A stretch of 64,000 nt of DNA from Marinobacter antarcticus (GCF_900142385.1 NZ_FRAQ01000005.1:1-64000); one strand, 5' to 3'; shown: positions 1-10,428, numbered from the stretch's first letter. Program-made: numbers and translations. Notes: generated by a model not told the origin, from the sequence alone.

Positions 1-189
1 CAAAAGGGCGTATGCGGTATTAATCCGAGTTTCCCCGGGCTATCCCCCACTACTGGGCAGATTCCTAAGCATTACTCACCCGTCCGCCGCTCGACGCCTG
101 GTAGCAAGCTACCATCGTTTCCGCTCGACTTGCATGTGTTAAGCCTGCCGCCAGCGTTCAATCTGAGCCATGATCAAACTCTTCAGTTT
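1..189 (-). rRNA. rrs: 16S ribosomal RNA, 5' end (partial)
   Basis: Read on the minus strand, this is the conserved start of bacterial 16S rRNA. It holds the universal 27F primer site (AGAGTTTGATCATGGCTCAG, around 165-184), then the GAACGCTGGCGGCAGGC and ACACATGCAAGTCGA blocks. The mature 5' end is placed near 189 by analogy with the E. coli start. Only about 189 of ~1540 nt are present; the rest lies beyond the left edge. The gene is transcribed leftward from two promoters near 358-518. Confidence 0.97.
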
Positions 190-316
190 AAATCATACAA
201 GATCCGAAGATCTCAATTCTTGCTCAAGACAAAACTCAATGTTCGACGAGTCGCTTGCCTTGGTATTTCTTGTCGAAATACTCCAGCCAGCGCCCACACG
301 AATTACTTGGTTAATT

Positions 317-328
317 TGTTAAAGAGCG
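317..328 (-). promoter_or_regulatory. rrn leader boxA antitermination element
   Basis: On the minus strand the sequence is CGCTCTTTAACA, which is nearly identical to the boxA (TGCTCTTTAACA) of enterobacterial rrn leaders. NusB-S10 bind boxA to start antitermination. It lies between the rrn promoters and the 16S start, as expected. A nusB gene is also present in this window at 42460-42936. Confidence 0.85.
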
Positions 329-357
329 TTTGAGCCGTGGCTCAATCAAGGTGGCGT

Positions 358-385
358 ATTCTACATCGTATCGCCGCCTTGTCAA
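358..385 (-). promoter_or_regulatory. rrn promoter, downstream (P2-like)
   Basis: On the minus strand there is a perfect -35 TTGACA (380-385), a 16-bp spacer and a -10 TAGAAT (358-363). A GC-rich discriminator (ACGCCACC) follows, as is typical of stringently controlled rRNA promoters. An AT-rich stretch (TTTCTTTAATTAAA) just upstream could be an UP element. The promoter is about 170 nt from the 16S 5' end. Confidence 0.85.
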
Positions 386-490
386 CCGTTTAATTAAAGA
401 AACTTGAAACTCGCTTTCTTCAATACTTTCAAACAGTTGCCCTTCTCAGATCATCCCGCCTCAGCGGTGTGTCCCTCGAAGGAGATGCGC

Positions 491-518
491 ATTCTACAGA
501 CACACGCAGTTCTGTCAA
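491..518 (-). promoter_or_regulatory. rrn promoter, upstream (P1-like)
   Basis: This is a second minus-strand promoter with the same plan as the one at 358-385: -35 TTGACA (513-518), 16-bp spacer, -10 TAGAAT (491-496), and a discriminator starting GCGCATC. The A/T-rich sequence ATTAATTGAAAAT lies immediately upstream and could be an UP element. Two tandem promoters 133 bp apart match the usual rrn P1/P2 arrangement. Confidence 0.82.
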
Positions 519-618
519 CGGCCATTTTCAATTAATCCTGAAGGATTTCGGTTTCCACCTATGAAATCGCCAAAACGAGGAGGAAACCGCTCAAAAATCG
601 TACTACTTCTTTAGAGCT

Positions 619-1470
619 TTACTTATCAGCCTTGACGGACCGACGCGGCTTTCCACGAAACAGCGAACGAACAGGCCCAGATAAAGCATAAATCAGGAAA
701 CCGGTGAAAAGCACAGTAGCCGGATCCAGGGCAATCACTACGAAAATCAGAACCACAAGCAGAATCGCAGCGAAAGGCACACGCCCACGGAGATCAAGAT
801 CCTTGAAGCTGCGATACAGAACGTTGCTGACCATCAGTACGCCCGTGCCGCCCACAACCACAATGGTCAGGAAGGTGAGCCAGGCCGAGGGCTCAAACGC
901 GTGAAAGCACCACACCAAGCCAGCAACACATGCCGCAGCGGCCGGGCTGGGCAGACCGACGAAGAACTTTTTGTCCACGGAGCCAATCTGCGTATTGAAT
1001 CGCGCAAGACGCAGCGCTGCACCGGCAACGTATATAAACGTAATAGCCCAGCCGATTTTATCCAGCCCGTTCAGCGACCAAAAGAACGCAACGAATCCGG
1101 GTGCGACACCAAACGCAACCATATCTGCGAGACTGTCGTACTCTTCACCAAACTTGCTCTGCGTGTTGGTCATGCGGGCAACACGCCCATCAAGCCCATC
1201 GAGAATCATGGATACAAAGATTGCAATCGCAGCGTTATCAAAAACGCCGCCCGCTGCAGACACAATGGCGTAGAAGCCAGAGAACAACGAGGCTGTTGTA
1301 AGTGCATTAGGCAGAAGGTATATCCCCTTCCTGCGCACTGGAGCCCCCTCGACCAGCTCCTCTTCTATAACCTCGCCAGGCTCGACATCACATTCGGCCG
1401 TTGCACTGGAGGCGGGTTCTGGCTCGTTTGCCCGGGAACCCAATTCGGCATCTTTTCTTTCTTCAGTCAT
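619..1470 (-). CDS. pssA: CDP-diacylglycerol--serine O-phosphatidyltransferase
   Basis: This membrane enzyme transfers a phosphatidyl group from CDP-diacylglycerol to L-serine, the committed step to phosphatidylserine and then phosphatidylethanolamine. The CDP-alcohol phosphatidyltransferase signature is intact: DGLDGRVAR, then G and two D residues (GEEYDSLAD). Several hydrophobic segments follow the motif. The frame is also open to an ATG at 1491, but GGAG sits ahead of the ATG at 1470, giving 283 aa with a short acidic N-terminal tail. The type with an N-terminal PNALT region and multiple membrane spans is the pssA class common outside enterobacteria. The gene lies downstream of ilvC, separated by a terminator hairpin. 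Confidence 0.93.
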   Translation of the reverse strand: MTEERKDAELGSRANEPEPASSATAECDVEPGEVIEEELVEGAPVRRKGIYLLPNALTTASLFSGFYAIVSAAGGVFDNAAIAIFVSMILDGLDGRVARMTNTQSKFGEEYDSLADMVAFGVAPGFVAFFWSLNGLDKIGWAITFIYVAGAALRLARFNTQIGSVDKKFFVGLPSPAAAACVAGLVWCFHAFEPSAWLTFLTIVVVGGTGVLMVSNVLYRSFKDLDLRGRVPFAAILLVVLIFVVIALDPATVLFTGFLIYALSGPVRSLFRGKPRRSVKADK

Positions 1471-1510
1471 TCCCACTACTCCGGAAAGCATTTGGGCGAA
1501 GTATATACGA

Positions 1511-1537
1511 AAAACGCGGCCACCCGGGCCGCGTTTT
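1511..1537 (-). terminator. Intrinsic terminator after ilvC
   Basis: This is an 11-bp perfect stem (AAAACGCGGCC / GGCCGCGTTTT) with a 5-nt loop, ending in a T-run on the minus strand. It lies just past the ilvC stop and before pssA, so it probably separates the ilv operon from pssA. The symmetrical A/T flanks mean it could act in both directions. Confidence 0.8.
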
Positions 1538-1559
1538 GTTAAACCAGGCGGAACTCCGA

Positions 1560-2588
<1,029 letters not shown>

Positions 2589-2641
2589 TTATTTGTGATG
2601 GCCTGTTAAAAGGCCAGAACGTTCGTAAAAAATGAAACGAC

Positions 2642-3133
2642 TTAAAGGCTCAAAACCTTCTCGCCCCTGGCGATTCCGGAAACGCCGGAGCGAACTACTT
2701 CGAGCACACCCGACGTTCCGATAGCCTGAATAAAGCCATCCAGTTTGTCGCTATTGCCTGCTAACTGAACGGTATAAACCGAACTGGTAACATCAACAAT
2801 CTGGCCCCGGAAAATATCCACGGTGCGTTTGATTTCGGCACGCTGAGACCCTGTTGCTTTCAGCTTGACCAGCATCAGCTCCCGCTCGATGTGGGGGCCC
2901 TCCGTCAGATCCACCAGCTTGACCACTTCAACGAGCTTGTTGAGCTGCTTGGTGATCTGCTCAATAACCCGATCCGAACCGGACGTTGTAACCGTTAGCC
3001 GGGACAAGGTTTCATCCTCGGTAGGCGCGACGGTCAAGGTCTCGATGTTGTAGTTGCGCTGCGAAAACAGCCCGACTACGCGGGACAGGGCGCCCGGTTC
3101 GTTTTCAAGCAACACAGAAATGATTCGACGCAT
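2642..3133 (-). CDS. ilvH: Acetolactate synthase small (regulatory) subunit
   Basis: This is the regulatory subunit of acetohydroxyacid synthase. It begins MRRIISVLLENEPGALSRV, the ACT domain that binds valine for feedback inhibition, and has a C-terminal small-subunit domain. The ATG at 3133 gives 163 aa, the usual length. It lies 2 nt after the ilvI stop, and GGAGAGG inside the end of ilvI serves as its ribosome-binding site. An in-frame upstream start at 3163 would overlap ilvI and add ten non-conserved residues. The tight junction suggests translational coupling, which keeps the subunits balanced. Confidence 0.95.
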   Translation of the reverse strand: MRRIISVLLENEPGALSRVVGLFSQRNYNIETLTVAPTEDETLSRLTVTTSGSDRVIEQITKQLNKLVEVVKLVDLTEGPHIERELMLVKLKATGSQRAEIKRTVDIFRGQIVDVTSSVYTVQLAGNSDKLDGFIQAIGTSGVLEVVRSGVSGIARGEKVLSL

Positions 3134-3135
3134 GT

Positions 3136-4854
3136 TCACACCCTCTCCGTCTTGCTGAGCCACATATCTTTCATGCAGCCGCGGGCCACTTGCATCGGAT
3201 ACACGTGCTCGAAGCGGTCAACCTGAATATCCACGAAAACCAGCCTGTCTTTCATAGCCAACGCTTCTTTGAGCTTCGATTCCAGATCTTCTTTCTTATC
3301 GATCCGGATACCCACGTGACCATAGGCTTCCGCCAGCTTGATGAAGTCTGGCAATGATTCCATGTACGAATGAGAATGTCGGGACTCGTAGTTCATGTCC
3401 TGCCACTGCCTCACCATGCCTAAAGACCCGTTGTTCAGGTTGATGATTTTAACCGGCAGCTTGTATTGATTGCAGGTGGACAGCTCCTGGATGTTCATCT
3501 GGATACTGCCTTCACCGGTAATGCACAGCACTTCGTCGTCCGGGTGAGTCAGCTTGACGCCCATAGCTGCTGGCAAGCCGAACCCCATAGTGCCGAGGCC
3601 TCCCGAGTTAATCCAGCGATTGGGTTTGTCGAACTTGTAATACTGGGCAGCAAACATCTGATGCTGACCCACGTCGGAAGTGACGAATGCATCTCCGTTC
3701 GTCAGGCGACACAGCATTTCAACCACTTCCTGAGGCTTTATTACATCCGGACTGGTTTCATAACGCATTCCGTGGAACGCGCGCCATTCGTCGATCTGCT
3801 TCCACCAGGAGACCAGCGCTTCAGCATCCGGCTTTTCCTTGCTCTCTTTAACCAGCGCTAGCATTTCCTTGAGAACCGCATCAACCGGCCCGACAATCGG
3901 GACGTCTGCATCGATCGTCTTGGAGATGGATGCCGGGTCAATATCGATATGAATGATCCGGGCACCGGGGCAAAACTTCTCAGTTGCGTTGGTAACGCGG
4001 TCATCAAACCGGGCACCAACGCACAGGATCAGATCCGAATGGTGCATCGCCATGTTGGCTTCGTATGTTCCGTGCATACCCAGCCAGCCTAGATGCTGTT
4101 TGTCGCTCGCCGGATAGCAGCCGATACCCATCAGAGTGTTGGTGATCGGAAAACCCAGCTTGCGCACCAACTCTGTCAGCTGTTCGGAAGCCTTGCCGAG
4201 GATGACACCGCCACCGGCATAGATAATCGGCCGACGTGCCGCCAGCATCATGTCTACCGCTTTTTTAATCTGGCCTGCGTGACCACGTATCGCCGGATTG
4301 TAGGAGCGCAACTTGACCTTTTTCGGGTAAGCGTATTCAAAGCGCTCATTCGGCGCGGTCATATCTTTGGGGATATCCACAACGACAGGCCCAGGACGCC
4401 CAGTCGACGCCAAGTAATACGCCTTGCGGATAATTTCCGGAATTTCTGAGGGGTGACGCACGCTGAAGCTGTGCTTAACCACAGGCCGGGACACACCAAT
4501 CATGTCGGTTTCCTGAAAGGCATCTTCGCCAATCAGTGTAGACGCAACCTGACCGCACAGAACCACCATGGGAATGGAGTCCATGAACGCTGTAGCGATA
4601 CCAGTAATGGTGTTGGTGGCTCCAGGACCGGAGGTCACAAGCACGGTTCCCGGCAGTCCGGAGGCGCGCGCATAGCCGTCAGCCATGTGCACCGCTGCCT
4701 GCTCGTGCCTTACCAGAATGTGTTTGACCTTGTCCTGCCTGAACAGCGCATCATAAATATGAAGGGCTGCACCACCCGGATAGCCGTATATGTACTCGAT
4801 CCCTTGATCCTGCAGGGAACGAATCAGCATATCGGCACCAGACAATAACTCCAC
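3136..4854 (-). CDS. ilvI: Acetolactate synthase large (catalytic) subunit
   Basis: This ThDP- and FAD-dependent enzyme condenses two pyruvates to acetolactate, or pyruvate with 2-oxobutyrate, opening branched-chain amino acid synthesis. The catalytic Glu lies in [18 protein letters not shown] (near residue 50), the FAD/middle domain is central, and the ThDP-binding [18 protein letters not shown] motif lies around residue 450. The length, 572 aa, is normal. Translation starts at GTG (4852-4854) behind GAGGG. The gene heads ilvI-ilvH-ilvC and is preceded by a leader of almost 300 nt from a likely promoter at 5148-5175, so control by attenuation is plausible but unproven. Confidence 0.97.
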   Translation of the reverse strand: MELLSGADMLIRSLQDQGIEYIYGYPGGAALHIYDALFRQDKVKHILVRHEQAAVHMADGYARASGLPGTVLVTSGPGATNTITGIATAFMDSIPMVVLCGQVASTLIGEDAFQETDMIGVSRPVVKHSFSVRHPSEIPEIIRKAYYLASTGRPGPVVVDIPKDMTAPNERFEYAYPKKVKLRSYNPAIRGHAGQIKKAVDMMLAARRPIIYAGGGVILGKASEQLTELVRKLGFPITNTLMGIGCYPASDKQHLGWLGMHGTYEANMAMHHSDLILCVGARFDDRVTNATEKFCPGARIIHIDIDPASISKTIDADVPIVGPVDAVLKEMLALVKESKEKPDAEALVSWWKQIDEWRAFHGMRYETSPDVIKPQEVVEMLCRLTNGDAFVTSDVGQHQMFAAQYYKFDKPNRWINSGGLGTMGFGLPAAMGVKLTHPDDEVLCITGEGSIQMNIQELSTCNQYKLPVKIINLNNGSLGMVRQWQDMNYESRHSHSYMESLPDFIKLAEAYGHVGIRIDKKEDLESKLKEALAMKDRLVFVDIQVDRFEHVYPMQVARGCMKDMWLSKTERV

Positions 4855-5374
4855 GATGTTTTACCCTCTTCTACGAGTGAATGAGCCGGGCAAACGCCCG
4901 GTTGCCTGGATTCACGGTTTCCCTGCTTCTTTTGAAAGCGGAACCGGCTGCAGCTCCACACCTTGTTAAGAGGTTGTTTCCTGGCCAGCCGCCCTCCTGA
5001 GGGTTGCGGAGAACGGCCAATCGACGGGTTGCACGTAAGCAACAACCATTCCGCGACAAATGCGCGGCACGCTCAGTGTGGTAAATAACGGGGGATACTT
5101 GCACGGGATTGCCTGCCGTATAAACCCCAGTCTTCAGGCAATTGGTAATTCTGACAGCGCGAAACTCCCTGTCAATAGCCTCTGTTGCTTTCGGTGCCCA
5201 TACTGGCTAGTGGTCTGGCATAATTATCCGCAACTCAGTTACGTAGATTTGAACCAGGCAGAAGAAAATGCCTCGCGCAAATGGCATTATAGGTAAACAT
5301 AAAACAAAATAACGGGCCCGGATTTTCAGGTTACTGACCTGCCCGGGGGTAGCACACACACCACGAGTAGAGTC
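4855..5374. other. ilvI / DUF4124 divergent intergenic region with long ilv leader
   Basis: This 520-bp gap has no convincing protein gene. Toward ilvI (minus strand) it holds a likely promoter at 5148-5175, a 27-codon frame at 4966-5049 starting MVVAYVQPVDW with four Val codons in the first nine, and a stem-loop (CCGGGC/GCCCGG, 4886-4901) inside a GTGAAT/ATTCAC outer stem just before the ilvI ribosome-binding site. No T-run follows the stem, so it is not an obvious terminator. Toward the DUF4124 gene (plus strand) there is an inverted repeat AATGCC/GGCATT (5267-5288) and a GC-rich hairpin near 5313-5347. Confidence 0.5.
5148..5175 (-). promoter_or_regulatory. Probable ilvIHC promoter
   Basis: On the minus strand there is a perfect -35 TTGACA (5170-5175), a 16-bp spacer and -10 CAGAAT (5148-5153, four of six consensus bases). 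Transcription from here would give a ~285-nt untranslated leader before the ilvI GTG. This is the best sigma-70 match in the gap. Confidence 0.5.
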
Positions 5375-5839
5375 ATGAACAGAAAAACCCTGATGCTGAC
5401 ACTATTGATGACCGTAGCACCCGGCATGGCAATGAGCGCCTCGGTGTACAAATGGACGGACGAAAATGGCATAACGCATTTTGGTGACCGCCAGCCTGTG
5501 GGCGCCAGTTCTGAGACGGTTAACGTTCGCTCCGGCACGTCTTCCGGAGCCGCTACCAGCCGCTCCAGCCCCCAAAAGCGTCTCGGCGAGCTTCAGGAGC
5601 AGCAGCAGAACGAGGCTGACCGTGAAAAGGAAACCGCGGTCGAGGCAGCGCGTCGCAAACAACGTGAAGCTAACTGCGAAAACGCTCGCTCAAACCTGAA
5701 AGTCATAGAGAGCAACGCGCGTATCCGTATCCAGGAAGATGGCGAAATGCGCTATCTGAGCCCGGAAGAAATCGCAGAACAAAAAGAAAAACTGGAAGAA
5801 ATTGCAGCTGAAAACTGCAAAGCAGAAGATCAGCAGTAA
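5375..5839 (+). CDS. DUF4124 domain-containing secreted protein
   Basis: This 154-aa protein has a Sec signal peptide (MNRKTLMLTLLMTVAPGMAMSA, cleavage probably after ~residue 22). A DUF4124 domain follows, recognised by SVYKWTDENGITHFGDRQP. The rest is a charged, Gln/Glu-rich, probably helical or coiled-coil tail (residues ~60-154) with two Cys residues that might form a disulfide (NCENA and ENCKAE). The function of DUF4124 proteins is unknown; they are common exported proteins in gammaproteobacteria. A weak ribosome-binding site (GAG) precedes the ATG. The gene is a single cistron ending at a strong bidirectional terminator shared with clpB. Confidence 0.85.
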   Translation: MNRKTLMLTLLMTVAPGMAMSASVYKWTDENGITHFGDRQPVGASSETVNVRSGTSSGAATSRSSPQKRLGELQEQQQNEADREKETAVEAARRKQREANCENARSNLKVIESNARIRIQEDGEMRYLSPEEIAEQKEKLEEIAAENCKAEDQQ

Positions 5840-5849
5840 ACGCAGAAAA

Positions 5850-5880
5850 AAAGGGTGAGAGCTACAGCTCTCACCCTTTT
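5850..5880. terminator. Bidirectional terminator between DUF4124 gene and clpB
   Basis: The stem AAAGGGTGAGAGCT / AGCTCTCACCCTTT is a 14-bp perfect inverted repeat with a 2-nt centre (in practice a 4-nt loop). It is flanked by A-runs on the left and T-runs on the right. It sits between convergent genes and should stop transcription in both directions. Confidence 0.9.
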
Positions 5881-5895
5881 TATTATCAACTCCAC

Positions 5896-8472
5896 TCAAG
5901 CCTTTTTGAACTCCAGCTTGCTTCCATCCACAGTGGTCAGAATTGTGTCACCGGCAACGAAGTCACCCTGCAACAGCCTCTGTGCCAGCGGGTTTTCAAT
6001 CATTCGCTGAATCGCCCGCTTGAGTGGCCGTGCGCCGTAAACCGGGTCGTACCCGACTTCTGCCAGCAGATCCATGGCAGCATCGTCCAGCTCCAGCTTC
6101 ATGTCCTGTTCCTGCAGGCGCTTGCCAAGAACCTCTATCTGGATTTTCGCGATACCATGAATCTGGCTTCCAGCCAGCGGATGGAACACAACCACTTCGT
6201 CCACACGGTTAATAAACTCAGGGCGGAAGTGTGTACCCACCTCCTCCATCACCGCACTCTTCATGGACTCATAATTCTCTTCGCCGGCCTTCTGCTGAAT
6301 AATGTCCGAGCCAAGGTTCGAGGTCATGACGATTACTGTATTACGGAAGTCCACTGTGCGGCCCTGACCATCCGTAAGACGTCCGTCATCAAGCACCTGG
6401 AGAAGTATGTTGAATACATCCGGGTGCGCCTTTTCAACTTCGTCGAGCAGAAGTACAGAGTATGGACGACGACGAACGGCTTCGGTGAGGTATCCACCCT
6501 CTTCATAACCGACATAACCCGGCGGCGCACCAATCAGACGGGCCACGGAGTGCTTCTCCATAAACTCCGACATATCGATGCGTACCATGGCGTCGTCGGT
6601 ATCGAAAAGGAACGAAGCCAAAGCTTTGCACAGCTCGGTTTTACCCACACCGGTTGGCCCGAGAAACAGAAACGATCCATTAGGCCTGTGCGGATCTGCA
6701 AGGCCCGCCCGGGAGCGGCGAACGGCGTTCGATACGGCCTCTACAGCCTCATCCTGACCAATAACCCGGCTATGCAGATCATCTTCCATGCGCATAAGCT
6801 TGTCGCGTTCGCCTTCCAGCATTTTGGATACCGGAATTCCCGTCCACCTGGAAACAACCTCGGCAATTTCTTCGTCGGTGACGCGATTACGCAGGAGCTT
6901 CATTTCCATCATTTCAGCCTGGCTCGCCATATCCAGCTGACGCTCCAGCTCCGGTATGTGGCCATACTGCAATTCAGACATCTTGCCCAGATCGCCTGCA
7001 CGGCGGGCAGTTTCCAGGTCAATACGGGCCTGCTCGAGCTGGCTCTTGATCTTCTGAGATCCGTGCAAAGCAGCTTTCTCGGTATTCCAGACTTCTTCAA
7101 GGTCAGCGTATTCCCGCTCAACATCCAGAATGACGCTCGACAGCTCCTCCAACCGCTTCTTTGAGGCCGGATCAGTCTCTTTTTTCAGCGCTTCCCGCTC
7201 AATCTTGAGCTGGATCAGACGGCGCTCCAGACGATCCAGGGGCTCTGGCTTGGAGTCCATTTCCATGCGAATCTGGCTGGCCGCCTCATCGATCAGATCA
7301 ATGGCTTTATCAGGCAACTGGCGGTCGGTGATGTAGCGTTGGGACAGTTTGGCGGCAGCAATAATCGCTCCGTCAGTCACTTCTACGCCGTGGTGTACCT
7401 CATAACGTTCTTTCAGACCACGGAGGATCGCAACGGTGTCCTCTTCAGTCGGCTCGGCCACCAACACCTTCTGGAAGCGACGCTCCAGGGCGCCATCCTT
7501 CTCAATATTCTCACGGTATTCATTAAGAGTGGTGGCGCCGACGCAGTGCAACTCGCCGCGCGCCAGAGCTGGCTTGAGCATATTGCCAGCATCCATAGAG
7601 CCTTCGGCTTTACCGGCACCCACCATTGTATGAATTTCGTCGATGAACAGGATGATCTGACCTTCCTGTTTGGTAAGCTCGCTCAGCACCGCCTTCAGGC
7701 GTTCCTCGAACTCACCCCGGAACTTGGCGCCGGCAATCAGAGAGCCCATATCCAGAGACAAGACCCGCTTGTTCTTGAGACCTTCGGGCACTTCCCCATT
7801 AACAATCCGCTGAGCCAGACCTTCCACTATTGCGGTCTTACCCACGCCAGCTTCACCGATCAGTACAGGGTTGTTCTTGCGACGACGCTGCAACACCTGA
7901 ATAGTGCGACGAATCTCGTCGTCACGACCGATGACCGGATCAAGCTTCCCGGCTTCAGCGAGTTCAGTCAGATCGATAGTGTATTTCGACAAAGCCTGGC
8001 GGTTTTCCTCGGCCCCGGCGTCATCAACAGTTTCGCCTCCACGCACGGCACTGATCGCCTTTTCCAGCGCAGCCTTGTCCACGCCCTGCTCACGCAGTAC
8101 ACGGCCAAGCGTGCCACGATCTTCCAGGGCCGCCATTAGCATCAGCTCACTGGAGATAAACTGGTCTTTGCGCTTCTGCGCCAGCTTGTCGGCAATATTG
8201 AACAGACGCCCCATATCGTTGGACATGGCGACGTCGCCTGCGCTGCCGCTTACTTCCGGCAGATTCTCGATTTCCTGCGCCACAGCCTGACGTACCCGGC
8301 CGGGCTCTGCCCCTGCCTGCTTCAGGAGCGGCTTAATGGAGCTGCCCTGCTGATCAAGCATCGCCTGCATAAGGTGCAGAGGCTCAATAAAGTTATGATC
8401 CTTGCCAACAGCCAGAGACTGGGCATCCGCCAGTGCGGCCTGCAAAAGACTGGTGAGTTTGTCGATTCTCAT
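5896..8472 (-). CDS. clpB: ATP-dependent disaggregase chaperone ClpB
   Basis: ClpB is a hexameric Hsp100 that threads and rescues aggregated proteins together with DnaK. The N-terminal repeat domain (~1-145) is followed by AAA1 with Walker A GEAGVGKT and Walker [11 protein letters not shown], a coiled-coil M domain rich in Glu/Leu/Arg (~410-525), and AAA2 with Walker A GPTGVGKT and [13 protein letters not shown]. The aromatic pore loops ([10 protein letters not shown] and GYVGYEEGG) are intact. Length is 858 aa against 857 in E. coli. A heat-shock-type promoter lies upstream (8541-8568). It follows rluD-pgeF in the same direction, a conserved neighbourhood in Pseudomonas. Confidence 0.98.
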   Translation of the reverse strand: MRIDKLTSLLQAALADAQSLAVGKDHNFIEPLHLMQAMLDQQGSSIKPLLKQAGAEPGRVRQAVAQEIENLPEVSGSAGDVAMSNDMGRLFNIADKLAQKRKDQFISSELMLMAALEDRGTLGRVLREQGVDKAALEKAISAVRGGETVDDAGAEENRQALSKYTIDLTELAEAGKLDPVIGRDDEIRRTIQVLQRRRKNNPVLIGEAGVGKTAIVEGLAQRIVNGEVPEGLKNKRVLSLDMGSLIAGAKFRGEFEERLKAVLSELTKQEGQIILFIDEIHTMVGAGKAEGSMDAGNMLKPALARGELHCVGATTLNEYRENIEKDGALERRFQKVLVAEPTEEDTVAILRGLKERYEVHHGVEVTDGAIIAAAKLSQRYITDRQLPDKAIDLIDEAASQIRMEMDSKPEPLDRLERRLIQLKIEREALKKETDPASKKRLEELSSVILDVEREYADLEEVWNTEKAALHGSQKIKSQLEQARIDLETARRAGDLGKMSELQYGHIPELERQLDMASQAEMMEMKLLRNRVTDEEIAEVVSRWTGIPVSKMLEGERDKLMRMEDDLHSRVIGQDEAVEAVSNAVRRSRAGLADPHRPNGSFLFLGPTGVGKTELCKALASFLFDTDDAMVRIDMSEFMEKHSVARLIGAPPGYVGYEEGGYLTEAVRRRPYSVLLLDEVEKAHPDVFNILLQVLDDGRLTDGQGRTVDFRNTVIVMTSNLGSDIIQQKAGEENYESMKSAVMEEVGTHFRPEFINRVDEVVVFHPLAGSQIHGIAKIQIEVLGKRLQEQDMKLELDDAAMDLLAEVGYDPVYGARPLKRAIQRMIENPLAQRLLQGDFVAGDTILTTVDGSKLEFKKA

Positions 8473-8540
8473 GAACTCGTCCCCCGATTTGTTCGGCCGA
8501 TGCGATCAGTTATTGTGCATTCGGCTTTCTTTGAGTACTA

Positions 8541-8568
8541 ATGTAGGGGCAATCGGGAGAAGTTCAAG
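8541..8568 (-). promoter_or_regulatory. Sigma-32 (RpoH) heat-shock promoter of clpB
   Basis: On the minus strand, CTTGAA (8563-8568) and CCCCTACAT (8541-8549) are separated by 13 bp. The RpoH consensus is CTTGAAA, 11-16 bp, then CCCCATNT, so both elements match well. The predicted start would leave a ~60-nt leader to the clpB ATG at 8472. Location and function agree, since clpB is a standard RpoH target. Confidence 0.82.
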
Positions 8569-8606
8569 GTCAACGCATACGGCAAATGTCAGAAAATTGA
8601 CACACC

Positions 8607-9374
8607 TCAGATTTTCCAGATCACCGTTGCCATACGGCCAGTCTGACCATCGCGGCGATAGGAATAGAAGCGCTGACTGTCGGTAACCGTGCAAAAGTCA
8701 CCACCAGAGATATTTTTGACGCCCAGCCTTTCAAGCCGTTGTCGGGCAAGACGATATATATCGGCCATATAATGACCTTCCCGGGCTCCCACCGCGCTGA
8801 AAGCCGCCTCTGCCTGCGGGTCCTGCGCTATAAAAGCTGCTTTGACTTCTGGCCCGACCTCAAACGCCTGCGGGCCTATGGCAGGTCCAAGCCAGGCCAT
8901 TAACGTATTACCCGGCAAGGCCATACGGGCGACCAGGTTTTCCAGTACTCCGCCACAGAGGCTGCGCCAGCCGGCGTGAGCAGCTGCCACCGTGGTTCCA
9001 TTCTGATCACAAAGAACGACAGGCAAACAGTCTGCGGTAAGAATGGCACAGGCGATATTGGTTACTCGGGTAAAACTTGCATCCGCTTCCGGGACAACAG
9101 TGACGTCTCCTGCAGGCAGGTTAATGACCTCAGTGCCGTGGACCTGATTCAGCCATCCGAAGGCATCGGCCGGAAGGCCGCAAACATTGGCCAGCCTCAT
9201 GCGATTTTCCAGCACATGCTCCGGCGCGTCACCTACGTGATCACCCAGATTCAGGCTGGCCCATGGGTGCTGACTGGCGCCGCCCGCCCGGGTAGTGCAC
9301 ACCGCGCGGATGTTCGCAGGCGCCGGCCAGTCCGGGCGAATAAGTGTTAGATCAGCGGTAGCTTCAGAACTCAT
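8607..9374 (-). CDS. pgeF: Peptidoglycan editing factor / purine nucleoside phosphorylase-like protein (YfiH/LACC1 family)
   Basis: This belongs to the YfiH/LACC1 family (multicopper polyphenol oxidoreductase fold). In E. coli PgeF prevents mis-incorporation of L-Ser into peptidoglycan, and other members act on purine nucleosides; which applies here is not visible. The metal/active-site motif AAAHAGWRSLCGGV and the pattern LTADCLPVVLCD are intact, as is the C-terminal CTVTDSQRFYSYRRDG. Length is 255 aa (E. coli ~243). Its ATG overlaps the end of rluD by 11 nt, so the two are translationally linked. Confidence 0.92.
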   Translation of the reverse strand: MSSEATADLTLIRPDWPAPANIRAVCTTRAGGASQHPWASLNLGDHVGDAPEHVLENRMRLANVCGLPADAFGWLNQVHGTEVINLPAGDVTVVPEADASFTRVTNIACAILTADCLPVVLCDQNGTTVAAAHAGWRSLCGGVLENLVARMALPGNTLMAWLGPAIGPQAFEVGPEVKAAFIAQDPQAEAAFSAVGAREGHYMADIYRLARQRLERLGVKNISGGDFCTVTDSQRFYSYRRDGQTGRMATVIWKI

Positions 9375-10341
9375 TACTCTCCAATTCCTGAACGTGCTTA
9401 CGTAACGCCGCGAGCAAGACTAGGAAATCCTCCGGCAAAGGCACATCCCAGCTCAGAATTTCTCCGGTTTCCGGATGTTCCAGCGTGAGCTGGCGTGCAT
9501 GTAATGCCTGCCGGTGAAACGCCGAGAGCACTTCACGCAGCTCTTCCGTTGTACCCTTCGGCAAACGCAAGCGACCACCATAGAGCGGATCACCGACCAG
9601 AGGGTGCTTTACATGAGCCATGTGCACACGAATCTGGTGTGTGCGACCGCTTTCAAGCTTGCAGCGCACATGGGTATGGGCGGCGAATCGCTCAATCAGG
9701 CGATAGTGGGTTACCGCAGGCTTACCGCTGTTGACCACACCCATTTTCTTGCGCTCATGGGGATGGCGACCAATGGGCGCATCCACTGTGGCACCGCCCG
9801 TCAGGGTGCCAACAACAACTGCCTCGTACTCGCGCCCCATAGTTCGGGTCTGCAACTGGCCAACCAACGAGGTGTGAGCAATCAGACTACGAGCTACCAC
9901 CATGATACCGGAGGTGTCTTTATCGAGACGATGGACGATACCGGCACGGGGCAGATTCTCCACCTCCGGAGCATAGTTCAGTAGTGCGTTCACCAGCGTG
10001 CCGTCAGCGTGGCCTGCGGCAGGATGAACAACCAGACCAGCAGGCTTGTTGATAACAAGCAGATGTTCGTCCTCATAGACAACATCCAGACTGATCGCTT
10101 CGGCCTGCCAGGTCACTTGAGCCTCAGGCTCGGCATCAAGCTCCAGCCGGTCGCTCAGCATCACCTTGTCTCTTGGCTTACGAACTTCTCCGTTTACCGT
10201 TAGCGCACCGCTGCGAATCCAGGACTGCAGGCGCGAACGCGAATGCTCGGGCATGAGTTCTGCCGCAGCCTGATCCAAACGCCGGTCACTCAGCGCAGAC
10301 GGCACAGAAAAACTGGCAGTTATTCGGTTTTCAGATGACAT
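9364..10341 (-). CDS. rluD: 23S rRNA pseudouridine(1911/1915/1917) synthase
   Basis: RluD makes three pseudouridines in helix 69 of 23S rRNA, important for subunit joining. There is an N-terminal S4 RNA-binding domain (RLDQAAAELMPEHSRSRLQSW), then the RluA-type catalytic domain with the invariant Asp in HRLDKDTSGIM (~residue 143) and the KLESGRTHQIRVHM motif. I chose the ATG at 10341 (325 aa, preceded by GGGGG) rather than 10464. The longer form adds 41 Cys-rich, non-conserved residues and would run into the bamD promoter. It is first in rluD-pgeF, divergent from bamD. Confidence 0.95.
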   Translation of the reverse strand: MSSENRITASFSVPSALSDRRLDQAAAELMPEHSRSRLQSWIRSGALTVNGEVRKPRDKVMLSDRLELDAEPEAQVTWQAEAISLDVVYEDEHLLVINKPAGLVVHPAAGHADGTLVNALLNYAPEVENLPRAGIVHRLDKDTSGIMVVARSLIAHTSLVGQLQTRTMGREYEAVVVGTLTGGATVDAPIGRHPHERKKMGVVNSGKPAVTHYRLIERFAAHTHVRCKLESGRTHQIRVHMAHVKHPLVGDPLYGGRLRLPKGTTEELREVLSAFHRQALHARQLTLEHPETGEILSWDVPLPEDFLVLLAALRKHVQELESNEF

Positions 10342-10428
10342 TAAGCCCCCGGGGCCTGTGTGTGTTACGTTTCGGTCAGTATATTTGCAACTAACGGGGG
10401 GTGCGCTCTGCATGAATCCACATGAGGC

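Noticed and set aside
549..589. CGGTTTCC/GGAAACCG inverted repeat after pssA as a terminator
   Set aside because: The loop is about 25 nt and there is no T-run, so it was not called a terminator.
5267..5288. AATGCC/GGCATT inverted repeat upstream of the DUF4124 gene
   Set aside because: A six-base arm with a 10-nt loop is too weak to claim as an operator without conservation.
5896..8472. Open frames of up to 335 codons antisense to clpB
   Set aside because: The sense strand codes an intact ClpB with all motifs. The antisense frames show no recognisable domain.
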